Source: Pseudomonas brassicacearum subsp. brassicacearum (lineage in GTDB: Bacteria; Pseudomonadota; Gammaproteobacteria; Pseudomonadales; Pseudomonadaceae). From it: 64,000 nt of DNA. Positions 46,964 through 54,871 of the stretch are shown piece by piece; position 1 is the stretch's first letter; every line of letters begins with the position of its first letter. Under the pieces are notes generated by a model. That model was given only the letters and a program-made list of their open reading frames with translations. It was not told the DNA's origin and ran no database searches. Where the stretch lies: positions 1-64,000 of the forward strand of contig NZ_VZPJ01000004.1 of the NCBI RefSeq assembly GCF_008801605.1. The letters are read 5' to 3'. The translations under genes were made by a program, and so were the position numbers.

Positions 46964-47776
46964 ATGTCGCAATACCAAGCGTTCAACGTCGAACTTGCAG
47001 ACAACATTGCCCATGTGCAGATCAATCGCCCGGAAAAGATCAACTCGATGAACGCTGCGTTCTGGAGCGAGATCATCGAGATCTTCCAGTGGATCGACGA
47101 CACCGATGCCGCACGGGTGGTGGTGCTGAGCGGTGCCGGCAAGCATTTCTCCTCGGGGATAGACCTGATGATGCTGGCGGGCGTGGCCAACGAGTTGGGC
47201 AAGGACGTAGGGCGCAATGCACGCCTGCTGCGGCGCAAGATCCTGCAACTGCAAGCCTCGTTCAACGCCGTGGACAACTGCCGCAAACCCGTGCTCGCGG
47301 CTATCCAGGGCTATTGCCTGGGCGGGGCCATCGACCTGATTGCCGCCTGCGACATGCGTTACGCGGCCGAGGACGCCCAGTTCTCCATCAAGGAGATCGA
47401 TATCGGCATGGCCGCCGATGTTGGCACATTGCAACGCTTGCCCCGGATCATCGGGGACGGCATGCTGCGTGAACTCGCTTATACGGGGCGCACTTTTGGT
47501 GCCGACGAAGCGCGCAGCATCGGCCTGGTCAATCGTGTCTACAGTGACACCGCCAGCCTGCTCGACGGCGTGATGGGCATCGCCCGGGAAATCGCCGCCA
47601 AGTCGCCGATTGCCGTGACCGGCACCAAGGAAATGATCAGCTACATGCGCGACCACCGCATCGACGACGGTTTGGAATACGTCGCCACCTGGAACGCCGC
47701 CATGTTGCAATCGACCGACCTGCGCGTGGCCATGGCCGCCCATATGAGCAAACAGAAACCTGAATTTCAGGATTGA
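46964..47776 (+). CDS. crotonase family protein, delta3,5-delta2,4-dienoyl-CoA isomerase-like
   Basis: 270 residues. The crotonase oxyanion regions are KHFSSGIDLMML and IQGYCLGGAIDLIAACD. Asp124, Glu144 and Asp152 (the last two in KEIDIGMAADVGTLQRLP) have the same spacing as the three catalytic acids of rat dienoyl-CoA isomerase (176, 196, 204), so isomerisation of 3,5-dienoyl-CoA in the breakdown of unsaturated fatty acids is the likely reaction. A plain enoyl-CoA hydratase is less likely because the acid pair is of the isomerase type. It is followed six bases later by nudC. Confidence 0.9.
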   Translation: MSQYQAFNVELADNIAHVQINRPEKINSMNAAFWSEIIEIFQWIDDTDAARVVVLSGAGKHFSSGIDLMMLAGVANELGKDVGRNARLLRRKILQLQASFNAVDNCRKPVLAAIQGYCLGGAIDLIAACDMRYAAEDAQFSIKEIDIGMAADVGTLQRLPRIIGDGMLRELAYTGRTFGADEARSIGLVNRVYSDTASLLDGVMGIAREIAAKSPIAVTGTKEMISYMRDHRIDDGLEYVATWNAAMLQSTDLRVAMAAHMSKQKPEFQD

Positions 47777-47782
47777 TTGACC

Positions 47783-48613
47783 ATGATTTCACGCTGGACC
47801 ACCGCAGTACTCGATACCGCTCTTGCTGGCGGCTGGGCCGTCGCCCGCAGCCCTGAGGGCTTTCTGTTCGATGACAACGGCGCGCTGTTTCCCCGCGAAT
47901 GGCTCAAGCGCCAAGACCTGTCGATCCTCGCCGAGCATGGCATCGGTCACCTGGATGGCGAGCCCGTCTACCTGCTGGAATTGCACAGCCTGCTGGACAT
48001 CCCTGGCTGCAACTGGAAAGGCCTGCGGGCGTTCATGCTCGAGGATGACCACACGCTGTACAAAGTGTTGGGCTATGCCGCGCAGATCGGCACCTGGGCC
48101 CGCGAGCATCGTTTCTGTGGCAGTTGCGGCAAGCGCATGGGCCAGATTCCGTTGGAACGGGCCATGTATTGCGATGCCTGTGAGCTGCGGCACTATCCGC
48201 GGATTTCTCCGAGCATGATCGTGTTGATCACTCGCGGCGATGAAGTCCTGCTGGCCCGTTCGCCGCGTTTCGTCCCGGGCGTCTACAGCACCCTGGCGGG
48301 GTTTGCCGAGCCTGGCGAGTCGGCCGAGGATTGCCTGGTGCGCGAGGTTCGCGAGGAAGTCAGCATCGAGGTGAAGAACATCCAGTACATGGGCAGCCAG
48401 TGCTGGCCATTCCCCCATTCGATGATGCTCGGTTTCCACGCTGAATATGCCGGTGGCGACATCGTGCCCCAGGAAGATGAAATCGAGGACGCGCAGTGGT
48501 TCAACATCCATGACCTGCCACCGTTGCCGGCTTCGCGCTCCATCGCCCGCTACCTGATCGACCTGTATGTGGCGCGGCGCCTAGGCCACGCTGAACCAGT
48601 GCTGCCAGGCTAG
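47783..48613 (+). CDS. nudC: NAD(+) diphosphatase / NADH pyrophosphatase NudC
   Basis: Cleaves NAD(H) to NMN(H) and AMP and removes NAD caps from RNA in bacteria studied; 276 residues. A four-Cys zinc ribbon ([18 protein letters not shown] near 112-135) precedes the Nudix box [20 protein letters not shown] and the family-specific [15 protein letters not shown] (SQPWPFP type, here with Cys for Pro). The ATG at 47783 is preferred over an upstream TTG. Its 3' end overlaps the opposite-strand permease gene by 33 bases. Confidence 0.95.
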   Translation: MISRWTTAVLDTALAGGWAVARSPEGFLFDDNGALFPREWLKRQDLSILAEHGIGHLDGEPVYLLELHSLLDIPGCNWKGLRAFMLEDDHTLYKVLGYAAQIGTWAREHRFCGSCGKRMGQIPLERAMYCDACELRHYPRISPSMIVLITRGDEVLLARSPRFVPGVYSTLAGFAEPGESAEDCLVREVREEVSIEVKNIQYMGSQCWPFPHSMMLGFHAEYAGGDIVPQEDEIEDAQWFNIHDLPPLPASRSIARYLIDLYVARRLGHAEPVLPG

Positions 48614-49360
48614 GCGCACGGTCAAGCCCAGCACCACGGTGATGAACACCGGTCGGATGAACTTCGCGCCGCCGCTGATGGCGGTGCGAGCGCCGAAGAA
48701 CGCACCGACCATCACAGACACACCCATGCTCAGGCCGATGACCCAGTCCACTTGTCCGGAAAAGATGAACACCGACAGCGCCGCGATGTTGCTGACGAAG
48801 TTCATGCTACGGGCCACGCCGCTGGCCTTGACCAGGTCGATGGGGTAGAGCAGCAGGCTGCTCACAGTCCAGAACGCCCCCGTACCCGGCCCGGCCACGC
48901 CGTCATAGAAACCCAGGCTGAAGCCTTGGGGCGACTGCCATGTCTTCTTGATCGGTGCGTCGCTGTCCAGCGGTGCCTTGGGCGTGCCGCCGAACAACAG
49001 GTACAGGCCACAGGCGAAGACGATCACCGGCAGCATCTTGTTCAGCCACTCGGCGGGCAAGTAATGGGCGACGATGGCGCCGGTCAGGGCCCCGACCAAG
49101 GTGCCGACGAGGGCATGAGTCCACTGCCTTGGGTGGAACAGCTTGCGCTTGTAGAAGGTGAAGCTGGCCGTCGCCGAGCCGAAGGTCGAGCTGAGTTTGT
49201 TGGTCCCCAGGACCAGATGAGGCGGCAAGCCTGCCGTCAGCAGGGCTGGCGTGGTCAGCAACCCACCGCCACCGGCAATGGCATCGATGAAACCGGCAAT
49301 GAACGCGACAACAGCAAGGATAGCGAGGGTAGTGAGGTCAACGCTGAGTTCAAAAGGCAT
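48581..49360 (-). CDS. TauE/SafE (TSUP) family permease
   Basis: Membrane protein of 259 residues with about eight helices, of the family that moves sulfite, sulfoacetate or other sulfur anions. Typical stretches: [22 protein letters not shown] and [20 protein letters not shown] in the first half, [19 protein letters not shown] in the second. It stands alone; the substrate is unknown. No good ribosome site precedes the ATG. Confidence 0.92.
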   Translation of the reverse strand: MPFELSVDLTTLAILAVVAFIAGFIDAIAGGGGLLTTPALLTAGLPPHLVLGTNKLSSTFGSATASFTFYKRKLFHPRQWTHALVGTLVGALTGAIVAHYLPAEWLNKMLPVIVFACGLYLLFGGTPKAPLDSDAPIKKTWQSPQGFSLGFYDGVAGPGTGAFWTVSSLLLYPIDLVKASGVARSMNFVSNIAALSVFIFSGQVDWVIGLSMGVSVMVGAFFGARTAISGGAKFIRPVFITVVLGLTVRLAWQHWFSVA

Positions 49361-49598
49361 GGAATAGGCTTATTTAGCAGGTCGCAGAAGGGCTGCGGGG
49401 AGGGCCGGTATGTTACCCATAATGGTGCAGGGCTGCGACAGCCGGTTGGGGCGTTGCACTGTAAGATCCCACAACCCCGCAAATCGCCCGTGGCGTGGGA
49501 GCATGCTCTCGCTGGGCTGCGCAGCAGTCCCAAAAGGCTTCCTGATATCTGCCTGGCACACCGAGACCGCTGGACAATTTTTTTTTGAAATCAAGGGG

Positions 49599-49627
49599 TT
49601 GTCAGCCTGGGCAAATGAGTACATAAT
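49599..49627 (+). promoter_or_regulatory. sigma-70 promoter for the tRNA operon
   Basis: TTGTCA, a 17-base spacer and CATAAT, followed by GCGCCC, a GC-rich discriminator typical of stringently controlled stable-RNA promoters. A leader of about 125 bases separates it from tRNA-Cys. Apart from this, the gap 49361-49757 holds no convincing gene. Confidence 0.7.
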
Positions 49628-49757
49628 TGCGCCCATCGAACGCACTGGGACGTAAAAAATCTCAATGTTTTCAAGGAGATAGCGGCGCCTAGATGCCCTG
49701 TATCCTGATCAGGTTTGTACCGCGGTTGATGTGGCAGCATTGCATCAAACGTTCTGA

Positions 49758-49831
49758 GGCCGAATAGCAAAATGGTTATGCAGTGGATTGCAAATCCACC
49801 TACGCCGGTTCGATTCCGACTTCGGCCTCCA
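49758..49831 (+). tRNA. tRNA-Cys (GCA)
   Basis: 74 bases with encoded CCA. Acceptor GGCCGAA pairs with TTCGGCC, the anticodon loop is TTGCAAA (GCA) and the T loop is GGTTCGATTCC. Confidence 0.97.
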
Positions 49832-49836
49832 CTTTT

Positions 49837-49877
49837 AAAAAGCTCTGTAGATCTATGATTTACGGAGCTTTTTTATT
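49837..49877 (+). terminator. hairpin with T tract after tRNA-Cys
   Basis: AAAAGCTCTGTA pairs with TACGGAGCTTTT and is followed by TTATTTTC. It would attenuate or end transcription before tRNA-Leu. Confidence 0.7.
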
Positions 49878-50024
49878 TTCGAAGCATTGAAAGCTTTTGT
49901 ATTGAAAAGGACATGAGCTACCTTGCTTCGCAGAGGAGGGATGTATATATTCCCCCTCTTGCTGCACCAGCCAGAACATCGGCCACTGGATTTTGCCGAC
50001 GTTCCCATGGCTAACCGCGCTACC

Positions 50025-50111
50025 GCCCGAATGGCGAAACTGGTAGACGCATGGGACTTAAAATCCCCCGCTCGTAAGGGCGTGCCGGTTCGATTCCGGC
50101 TTCGGGCACCA
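50025..50111 (+). tRNA. tRNA-Leu (TAA)
   Basis: 87 bases with encoded CCA. Acceptor GCCCGAA pairs with TTCGGGC, the anticodon is TAA in ACTTAAAATCC, and there is a long variable arm as in class II tRNAs. Confidence 0.97.
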
Positions 50112-50119
50112 TCTAAAAT

Positions 50120-50155
50120 CAAGGGTTTGCGAGCGAAAGCTAATGCAAACCCTTG
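50120..50155 (+). terminator. hairpin after tRNA-Leu
   Basis: CAAGGGTTTGC pairs with GCAAACCCTTG around a 14-base loop and is followed by TTCGTTT. Likely terminator or processing hairpin. Confidence 0.6.
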
Positions 50156-50323
50156 TTCGTTTCCGCTTCTGAAAACTGCTGCGGAAACGGAGCCCAAGCC
50201 TGCGGGTATTTTCAAGCGCAAGCCTCTACACTCGGCGTTGAGATTAGCAAGGTGAGTGGCTGGTGGTTACGTCCTCCAGCCCTTGCCCAGTACGCTAATC
50301 CTTTGACCATGGAGAGGTAACGA

Positions 50324-50809
50324 GTGAAAACGATCGCAACGATGAGTCTGTTGGCCTTGATGAGCAGCAGCGCTGTATGCGCTGGGGAGACAACCTCCGT
50401 TGATGGGAAAACGCTAGCCGTGAACTTTGGCGAGCCGACCGTCAAGCAGGTTCTGCACTATCGGAAAATGTACGATAAGAAGCCCTTTCCCGACGCGGAA
50501 ATTTATTACTACAGCAACGGTTTGTACAAAATCATCTCTCAGGGAGAAAATCATTACGGTGTCTACGTCTTGCAGGGCCAGCACACCGACGAGACATACA
50601 CTGTGAAGTTCATCTCCCTGCCTTCCCCTGACTGGGGCAATAAAACGGCGTATCACCAGCTCACCTTTATTCGAGGTGATGCACAAAACGTATTTATCCA
50701 GAACGCAATTGTCGACACCGGCGAGGCGATAGCCCAGCAGAACGGGACCTATACGCAGGAAGAAAATACCGTGGTCAACCCGATCAGTACCGCCTGGCAG
50801 AAAAAGTGA
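50324..50809 (+). CDS. small secreted protein, unknown function
   Basis: 161 residues starting at GTG after GGAGAGG. A signal peptide ends near SSAVCA-GE; the mature part is beta-rich (YRKMYDKKPFPDAEIYYYSN, GVYVLQGQHTDETYTVKFIS) with no recognised family. Probably periplasmic. A hairpin after it appears to serve the opposite-strand Nudix gene. Confidence 0.8.
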   Translation: MKTIATMSLLALMSSSAVCAGETTSVDGKTLAVNFGEPTVKQVLHYRKMYDKKPFPDAEIYYYSNGLYKIISQGENHYGVYVLQGQHTDETYTVKFISLPSPDWGNKTAYHQLTFIRGDAQNVFIQNAIVDTGEAIAQQNGTYTQEENTVVNPISTAWQKK

Positions 50810-50878
50810 GCCCGTTGCCCTCAGCGGCTTGATGGCAGATTTCTGGCAATTTTGTGATCATCTAGTATTTATAAAACA

Positions 50879-50910
50879 ATAGGTTGCATGATATTTCTCA
50901 TGCAACCTAT
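50879..50910 (-). terminator. terminator of the minus-strand Nudix gene
   Basis: ATAGGTTGCATGA and its exact complement flank a six-base loop. On the minus strand it is followed by TTGTTTTAT, so it ends transcription of the gene at 50938-51300. Confidence 0.75.
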
Positions 50911-50937
50911 CCGGTATTGGTCTTCAGTACCGGTGCC

Positions 50938-51300
50938 TCACAACCGTCGCCGAAACGCCTCGAGAATGTCCCGCGTCCCCTTTTTCATTTGCAACTGGGC
51001 AATAGCGTCCAGCGGATGCCAGAGGCAATCGCTGATTTCATTCTGTGGCTTGGCCGCCGTCGAGTCGCTGACTGATGCTTCGAACACATGATGTTCGGTC
51101 TGCCCGTCACTGATTCGCATCAAGTAGAGCAGATTCTCGACGTCCAGGCCGGTTTCCTCTGCCAATTCCCGAATGGCTGCGCCGGCATGGGTTTCGCCGC
51201 GCTCGACGGTACCGCCCGGCAACGCCCAGCGGCTATTGGCTTTGCGAACCAGGAGGATGTGGCGATTTTCCTCGCAGATGACGGTCGCTCGAATTTTCAT
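50938..51300 (-). CDS. Nudix hydrolase
   Basis: 120 residues. The start at 51300 (MKIRATVICEE) is preferred to 51363 because it begins at the conserved first strand. A full Nudix box reads GGTVERGETHAGAAIRELAE, then ETG. It is a small MutT-like member without extra domains; the substrate is unknown. Confidence 0.9.
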   Translation of the reverse strand: MKIRATVICEENRHILLVRKANSRWALPGGTVERGETHAGAAIRELAEETGLDVENLLYLMRISDGQTEHHVFEASVSDSTAAKPQNEISDCLWHPLDAIAQLQMKKGTRDILEAFRRRL

Positions 51301-51585
51301 GGCCGTGCTCGATCTGTGACTGTCATTAAAGTGAAATATAACTGCAATATTTGCGCCTGGCATTAGCTGCTTCGTTCAAATGTCGAGTTTTTCAAGGTCT
51401 TATCCACTACGACCGCGACGGAGCGGGAAAGACTGAGCTTATTTGTGCCTGTCATCGCTTCGCTCCATCTCTGCGACCGCTAGCACTAGGTTTTCGACCG
51501 GTTATCGCCTCAAATGAATCAGCTTCAAAAAAATGAATCCATGTTGGGTGCATTGGCCGGCCCCGATAGGGGAAGGAAGCGAGAA

Positions 51586-51771
51586 ATGACCACCGTTGAA
51601 GACTTCAAGATCAAATCCCATGAGCTCCTGGTAGAGCTCGATACGGCAACGTCGGAAATGATGAAGCTCATATGTGTTCATCAAATGAGTGGATCGACCT
51701 GGGATGAGGCAGTCCAGCGTCAACATGAAGCTTATGAGCAGTGGGTCGCTTATCTGAACGAGCGGGGATAG
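51586..51771 (+). CDS. small uncharacterised protein
   Basis: 61 residues starting MTTVEDFKIK after AAGGAAG. It is predicted helical and charged, with CVHQMSGSTWDEAVQRQHEA. No family recognised. A longer in-frame start at 51514 is less well supported. Confidence 0.6.
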   Translation: MTTVEDFKIKSHELLVELDTATSEMMKLICVHQMSGSTWDEAVQRQHEAYEQWVAYLNERG

Positions 51772-51859
51772 CTGCCAATGCGCGTCCCGAGGGTGCAAAT
51801 TCTTTGAACGGCGCCTCAACGGCTCTGCCTAATCCTTGAACCGACAAGAGGATTAGGTC

Positions 51860-52087
51860 ATGTCTGAATTAGCCAGTTATTTCTGGATCGCTGTTGCGGT
51901 GCTTTTGCTGCTCGTCGATTTGTGGGCGATCGTCAGTGTCTTTCGAAGCGACAAGTCGGTCGGGACCAAGGCGGGCTGGGCCCTGCTGCTGATCGTTTTG
52001 CCAGTGCTGGGCCTGGTCATCTGGGGCGTAGCCGGGCCTCGCGGAGTCAAGGAAGGTCCGTCATCGCCGGAGCACAGCAAGGGCTAG
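51860..52087 (+). CDS. PLDc_N domain small membrane protein
   Basis: 75 residues with two hydrophobic helices joined by FRSDKSVGTKAGWALLLIVLP, the pattern of the phospholipase-D N-terminal (PLDc_N) small proteins, here without a nuclease domain. AAGAGGA precedes the ATG. Function unknown. Confidence 0.8.
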   Translation: MSELASYFWIAVAVLLLLVDLWAIVSVFRSDKSVGTKAGWALLLIVLPVLGLVIWGVAGPRGVKEGPSSPEHSKG

Positions 52088-52112
52088 CCAGGAAGCGGCT
52101 GTGACAGCCACC

Positions 52113-52538
52113 TCACTGGTTTATCCAATTGCCGCCGGTGGTTTCGCAGTCTTCCCGGGCCTGCTGCAACTGCTCGACGCCGTAGTAGTACCACGTCACT
52201 TTTGCATCATCGGGAAGGGTGGCCGACCCACCGCGCTTTTCCTTGCTGGTTGAGTGCGGGTTGGCCAACGCTTCCTGGGTCGGCTTCGCCTGGCATGTCG
52301 CCACGTATCCCTCGGCACAACGCTCGACTCTACGCTTTTGAGTCGTGAGCGTTCCCTTGCTTTCATTGCTGCAAGACCAATCGAGGGCTTCGGCGGGCAT
52401 GCCTTTGTATTCGTAGCAGCTATGGCTTTCGATCACTGGAACGGCCTGGCTCTGGGATCGTGTGATGACGTCGCAGCCTTGGGCCAAGACGGCGGCGGGG
52501 CTTGCACAAACGATCAATAGCAGGATTCTGGCATTCAT
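52113..52538 (-). CDS. secreted cysteine-containing protein, unknown function
   Basis: 141 residues starting MNARILLLIV after AGGGAGA. A signal peptide ends near AVLA-QG. The mature part has six or more Cys (GCDVIT, HSCYEY, DWSCSN, VERCAEG, ATCQAK, REDCETTG), probably in disulfide bonds. No family recognised. Confidence 0.8.
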   Translation of the reverse strand: MNARILLLIVCASPAAVLAQGCDVITRSQSQAVPVIESHSCYEYKGMPAEALDWSCSNESKGTLTTQKRRVERCAEGYVATCQAKPTQEALANPHSTSKEKRGGSATLPDDAKVTWYYYGVEQLQQAREDCETTGGNWINQ

Positions 52539-52659
52539 GAGTTTCTCCCTTTGCGGTTTCTGCACCGGTGCCTATCAATTTCGAGGTGCAAAAAAAGCCC
52601 ACGTTCCATCAGTTTTCCAACCGGTAGAACTCAGGGAGAAACGGGGCTGGCGCAGCGCG

Positions 52660-52890
52660 TCAGCGGAACTTGGGTAGAGGGGGTTCAGCAGGCTTGAGCG
52701 ACGTTAGCGCGCTTTGGATCGACGGAGCGTCTTTGTCGATGTCGTTGAGCCGGTCCCGGATGCGCACTGCGGTGGGGTGCCCGCCTTGGTGGTCGACCCA
52801 GTCGGCGATTTCCTTGCAGGCTGCCGTGAGCCTGGCTTGACGCGATTCGAGCAAGGTGAGCAGGGTGGTGATGGACTCTTTTTCGGACAT
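52660..52890 (-). CDS. small uncharacterised helical protein
   Basis: 76 residues, helical, with ITTLLTLLESRQARLTAACK and a short Pro-rich tail. A clear GGAGGTG site precedes the ATG, which supports it as real. No family recognised. Confidence 0.7.
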   Translation of the reverse strand: MSEKESITTLLTLLESRQARLTAACKEIADWVDHQGGHPTAVRIRDRLNDIDKDAPSIQSALTSLKPAEPPLPKFR

Positions 52891-53043
52891 GTCACACCTC
52901 CATTCAGGGGTTGATGAGGCAGCACAAAACCCGCCAGGGGGCGGGCTGCGCCGTGGTTTAAGCGTAGTTGAGTTATTTCAGGTCTGTCGAAGAATCCGGC
53001 GTCCGGCTAGACAGCCGGTGCGCCGGAAACAATGCGAGTAGTG

Positions 53044-53298
53044 TCAGCTGGACTCCTTGACCCAGGACGGCGTGACGCTTGCCCGCCAGCGTACGTCGGT
53101 AATACCGTATTTTTCAGCAAGGGGCTTGGAGACCCGCTTGACCTTTTCTCTCCCGAATTTCGGTATGCGCCCGACCCCCGCGTCGCAACTGGCCCAATGC
53201 CAAGCCTCGGAGTTATTCATCACTTCCGCGCGAATAATGAATGACTTGGGTTCGCCATGGAGTATGTAGTCAATGATGTAAAGCGATGGCCCGCCCAT
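53044..53298 (-). CDS. small uncharacterised protein (DUF6555-like)
   Basis: 84 residues with a distinctive LHGEPKSFIIRAEVMNNSEA, then WHWASCDAGVGRIPKF and VKRVSKPLAEKYGI. I recall this pattern from small proteins widespread in Pseudomonas (DUF6555), but cannot confirm. Function unknown. Confidence 0.75.
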   Translation of the reverse strand: MGGPSLYIIDYILHGEPKSFIIRAEVMNNSEAWHWASCDAGVGRIPKFGREKVKRVSKPLAEKYGITDVRWRASVTPSWVKESS

Positions 53299-53528
53299 AA
53301 ATCCTCCCTAATTAGTCCTATACGGATGGATACAAAGGCATTCGGAAAATTCCATCGAATTTCCAGACGGTCAAATTAATACCGCTCAGGCTCGTGCACC
53401 GAGCAGCGGCAAAACAGCCGGAACTCACGGCAAGGAACCAAACCCGGTTACCCTTCTCCAAGGTGAGCTTCAACACCATAGGCCAGGGATCAAAGGCGAC
53501 GCAGTGCGGCATCAACAAAAGGCAAAAC

Positions 53529-54428
53529 ATGAAAAACATCGCCAGGGTGCTGTTCATCGCAGCCCTCGCCATCGGTTTGTCGGGCTGCATTGGCGCCCCC
53601 ATCGAACTGACGCCGCAAACCGAGCAACGCTTGCGCGAACAACCCCCGATCCGTTTCCTGCTGACATTCGATGATGGGCCCAGCGCCTCGTCTATCTGGA
53701 ACCCTAGCCTGGAGGTGCTCGACGCACTCGCAGACAATCCGCTACAGCCCGGCATCAAGGCGGTGTTTTTCCTGCAGACCCGCTCACCACGTGCCGGTGG
53801 CAGTGATATTGGCCGCTCGGTAATGCGCCGTGAACAGCAGGAAGGCCATGTGCTGGCCTTTCATACGGCGACCCACTGGCACACCAATCACCGGTCGCTG
53901 AGCCCTGATGAGCTGGAGCAATCGCTCAGCAATGGTGGGAGCGATATCGCCGCCATTAGCGGCGCGGCGCCGATCTTGGTGAGGCCGCCATTCTGGAGCT
54001 TCGACAAGCGCACTGCGGCCGCCTACCGACAGCATGGCCTGCACATTTTGTTGACCGATCTGAGCGCAAATGACGGCAAAGTCTGGGGCATCACGATGAG
54101 CCCGCGGCGGCGGATCAACCTGATCCGACAACTTTCCGAAGTGCGCGAGCGCATCGCCGCCGGGCAACTGCCAGCGGTGGACGGAGTTATTCCGGTGGTG
54201 GTGACGTTTCACGACATCAATCGTTATACCGCCCGGCATGCTCGTGAATACCTGCAAATCCTGCTCGACAGTGCCAAGGCTACCGGGGTGAGGACCGACG
54301 CCAAGCCGTTCTATGATGACCACCAGGCGCTGGAGCGAGCGGCCTTGGCTCGGACGGTCGATCACAGCACTGAACCCGTGCATTTACCGGGGTTGTGGGA
54401 CTGGTTGTGGGATTCGGATTCCCACTGA
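53529..54428 (+). CDS. polysaccharide deacetylase (NodB) lipoprotein
   Basis: 299 residues. The start at 53529 (MKNIARVLF) gives a lipobox IGLSGC near residue 17; upstream in-frame starts give no signal peptide. NodB motifs are LTFDDGPS (metal and base Asp), HTATH (H-x3-H type metal ligands) and RPPFW, with VTFHDIN near the end. It would deacetylate N-acetyl sugars of peptidoglycan or an exopolysaccharide in the periplasm or outer membrane. No polysaccharide operon adjoins it. Confidence 0.9.
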   Translation: MKNIARVLFIAALAIGLSGCIGAPIELTPQTEQRLREQPPIRFLLTFDDGPSASSIWNPSLEVLDALADNPLQPGIKAVFFLQTRSPRAGGSDIGRSVMRREQQEGHVLAFHTATHWHTNHRSLSPDELEQSLSNGGSDIAAISGAAPILVRPPFWSFDKRTAAAYRQHGLHILLTDLSANDGKVWGITMSPRRRINLIRQLSEVRERIAAGQLPAVDGVIPVVVTFHDINRYTARHAREYLQILLDSAKATGVRTDAKPFYDDHQALERAALARTVDHSTEPVHLPGLWDWLWDSDSH

Positions 54429-54531
54429 GGGCGCCACGAATGCGGCGGGTGTCGCGACGTTCGGTTGGCCGCCCGGCGCAATCAGCGTGTATGGTAGGCC
54501 GTGCACCCTTGGTTGAAGTCGGAGGTGACCA

Positions 54532-54723
54532 ATGAGCACTGCGATGCTGACGAAAATGCACATCAACGGTTATGACGTGCTTAGCGTAAACAGCGGCCCG
54601 TGGAGGGTCTGTACCCAGGCTGACCGGTTGGGTTCCTTTGCTTCCCGCGAGGAAGCGCTGGCCTATGCCGCCGCGTTGCCGACCCGAAGAGCCCGTAGCG
54701 GCCGGCCTGTAAACACGAAATAG
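54532..54723 (+). CDS. small uncharacterised protein
   Basis: 63 residues after GGAGGTG. It has a short beta-rich core (GYDVLSVNSGPWRVCTQADR, then FASREEALAYAAALP) resembling small DUF2188-like proteins, with a basic tail. Function unknown. Confidence 0.65.
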   Translation: MSTAMLTKMHINGYDVLSVNSGPWRVCTQADRLGSFASREEALAYAAALPTRRARSGRPVNTK

Positions 54724-54760
54724 GTGGGGCCGGTACAGCCAACCTCTCGGTGACAGGTAG

Positions 54761-54847
54761 ACCGCTATCGCTAGCAAGCTCGCTCCCACAGTTTTTCCGG
54801 GTATTCACCAATAATCCCCTGTGGGAGCTTGCTCGCGATGGCGGCGG
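54761..54847. repeat. REP pair with a deletion in one core
   Basis: Two REP cores in outward orientation. The second reads GTGGGAGCTTGCTCGCG, missing four bases (CGAG) of the standard core. Confidence 0.78.
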
Positions 54848-54871
54848 GTCAGCGTGCGCCCGTCACGGTGA

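Noticed and set aside
49410..49655. 81-codon plus-strand frame before the tRNA genes
   Set aside because: It overlaps the tRNA promoter, has no ribosome site and no family pattern.
49853..50221. 122-codon minus-strand frame across tRNA-Leu
   Set aside because: A familiar false ORF (SRNRTGTPLRAGDFKS pattern) produced by reading a tRNA antisense.
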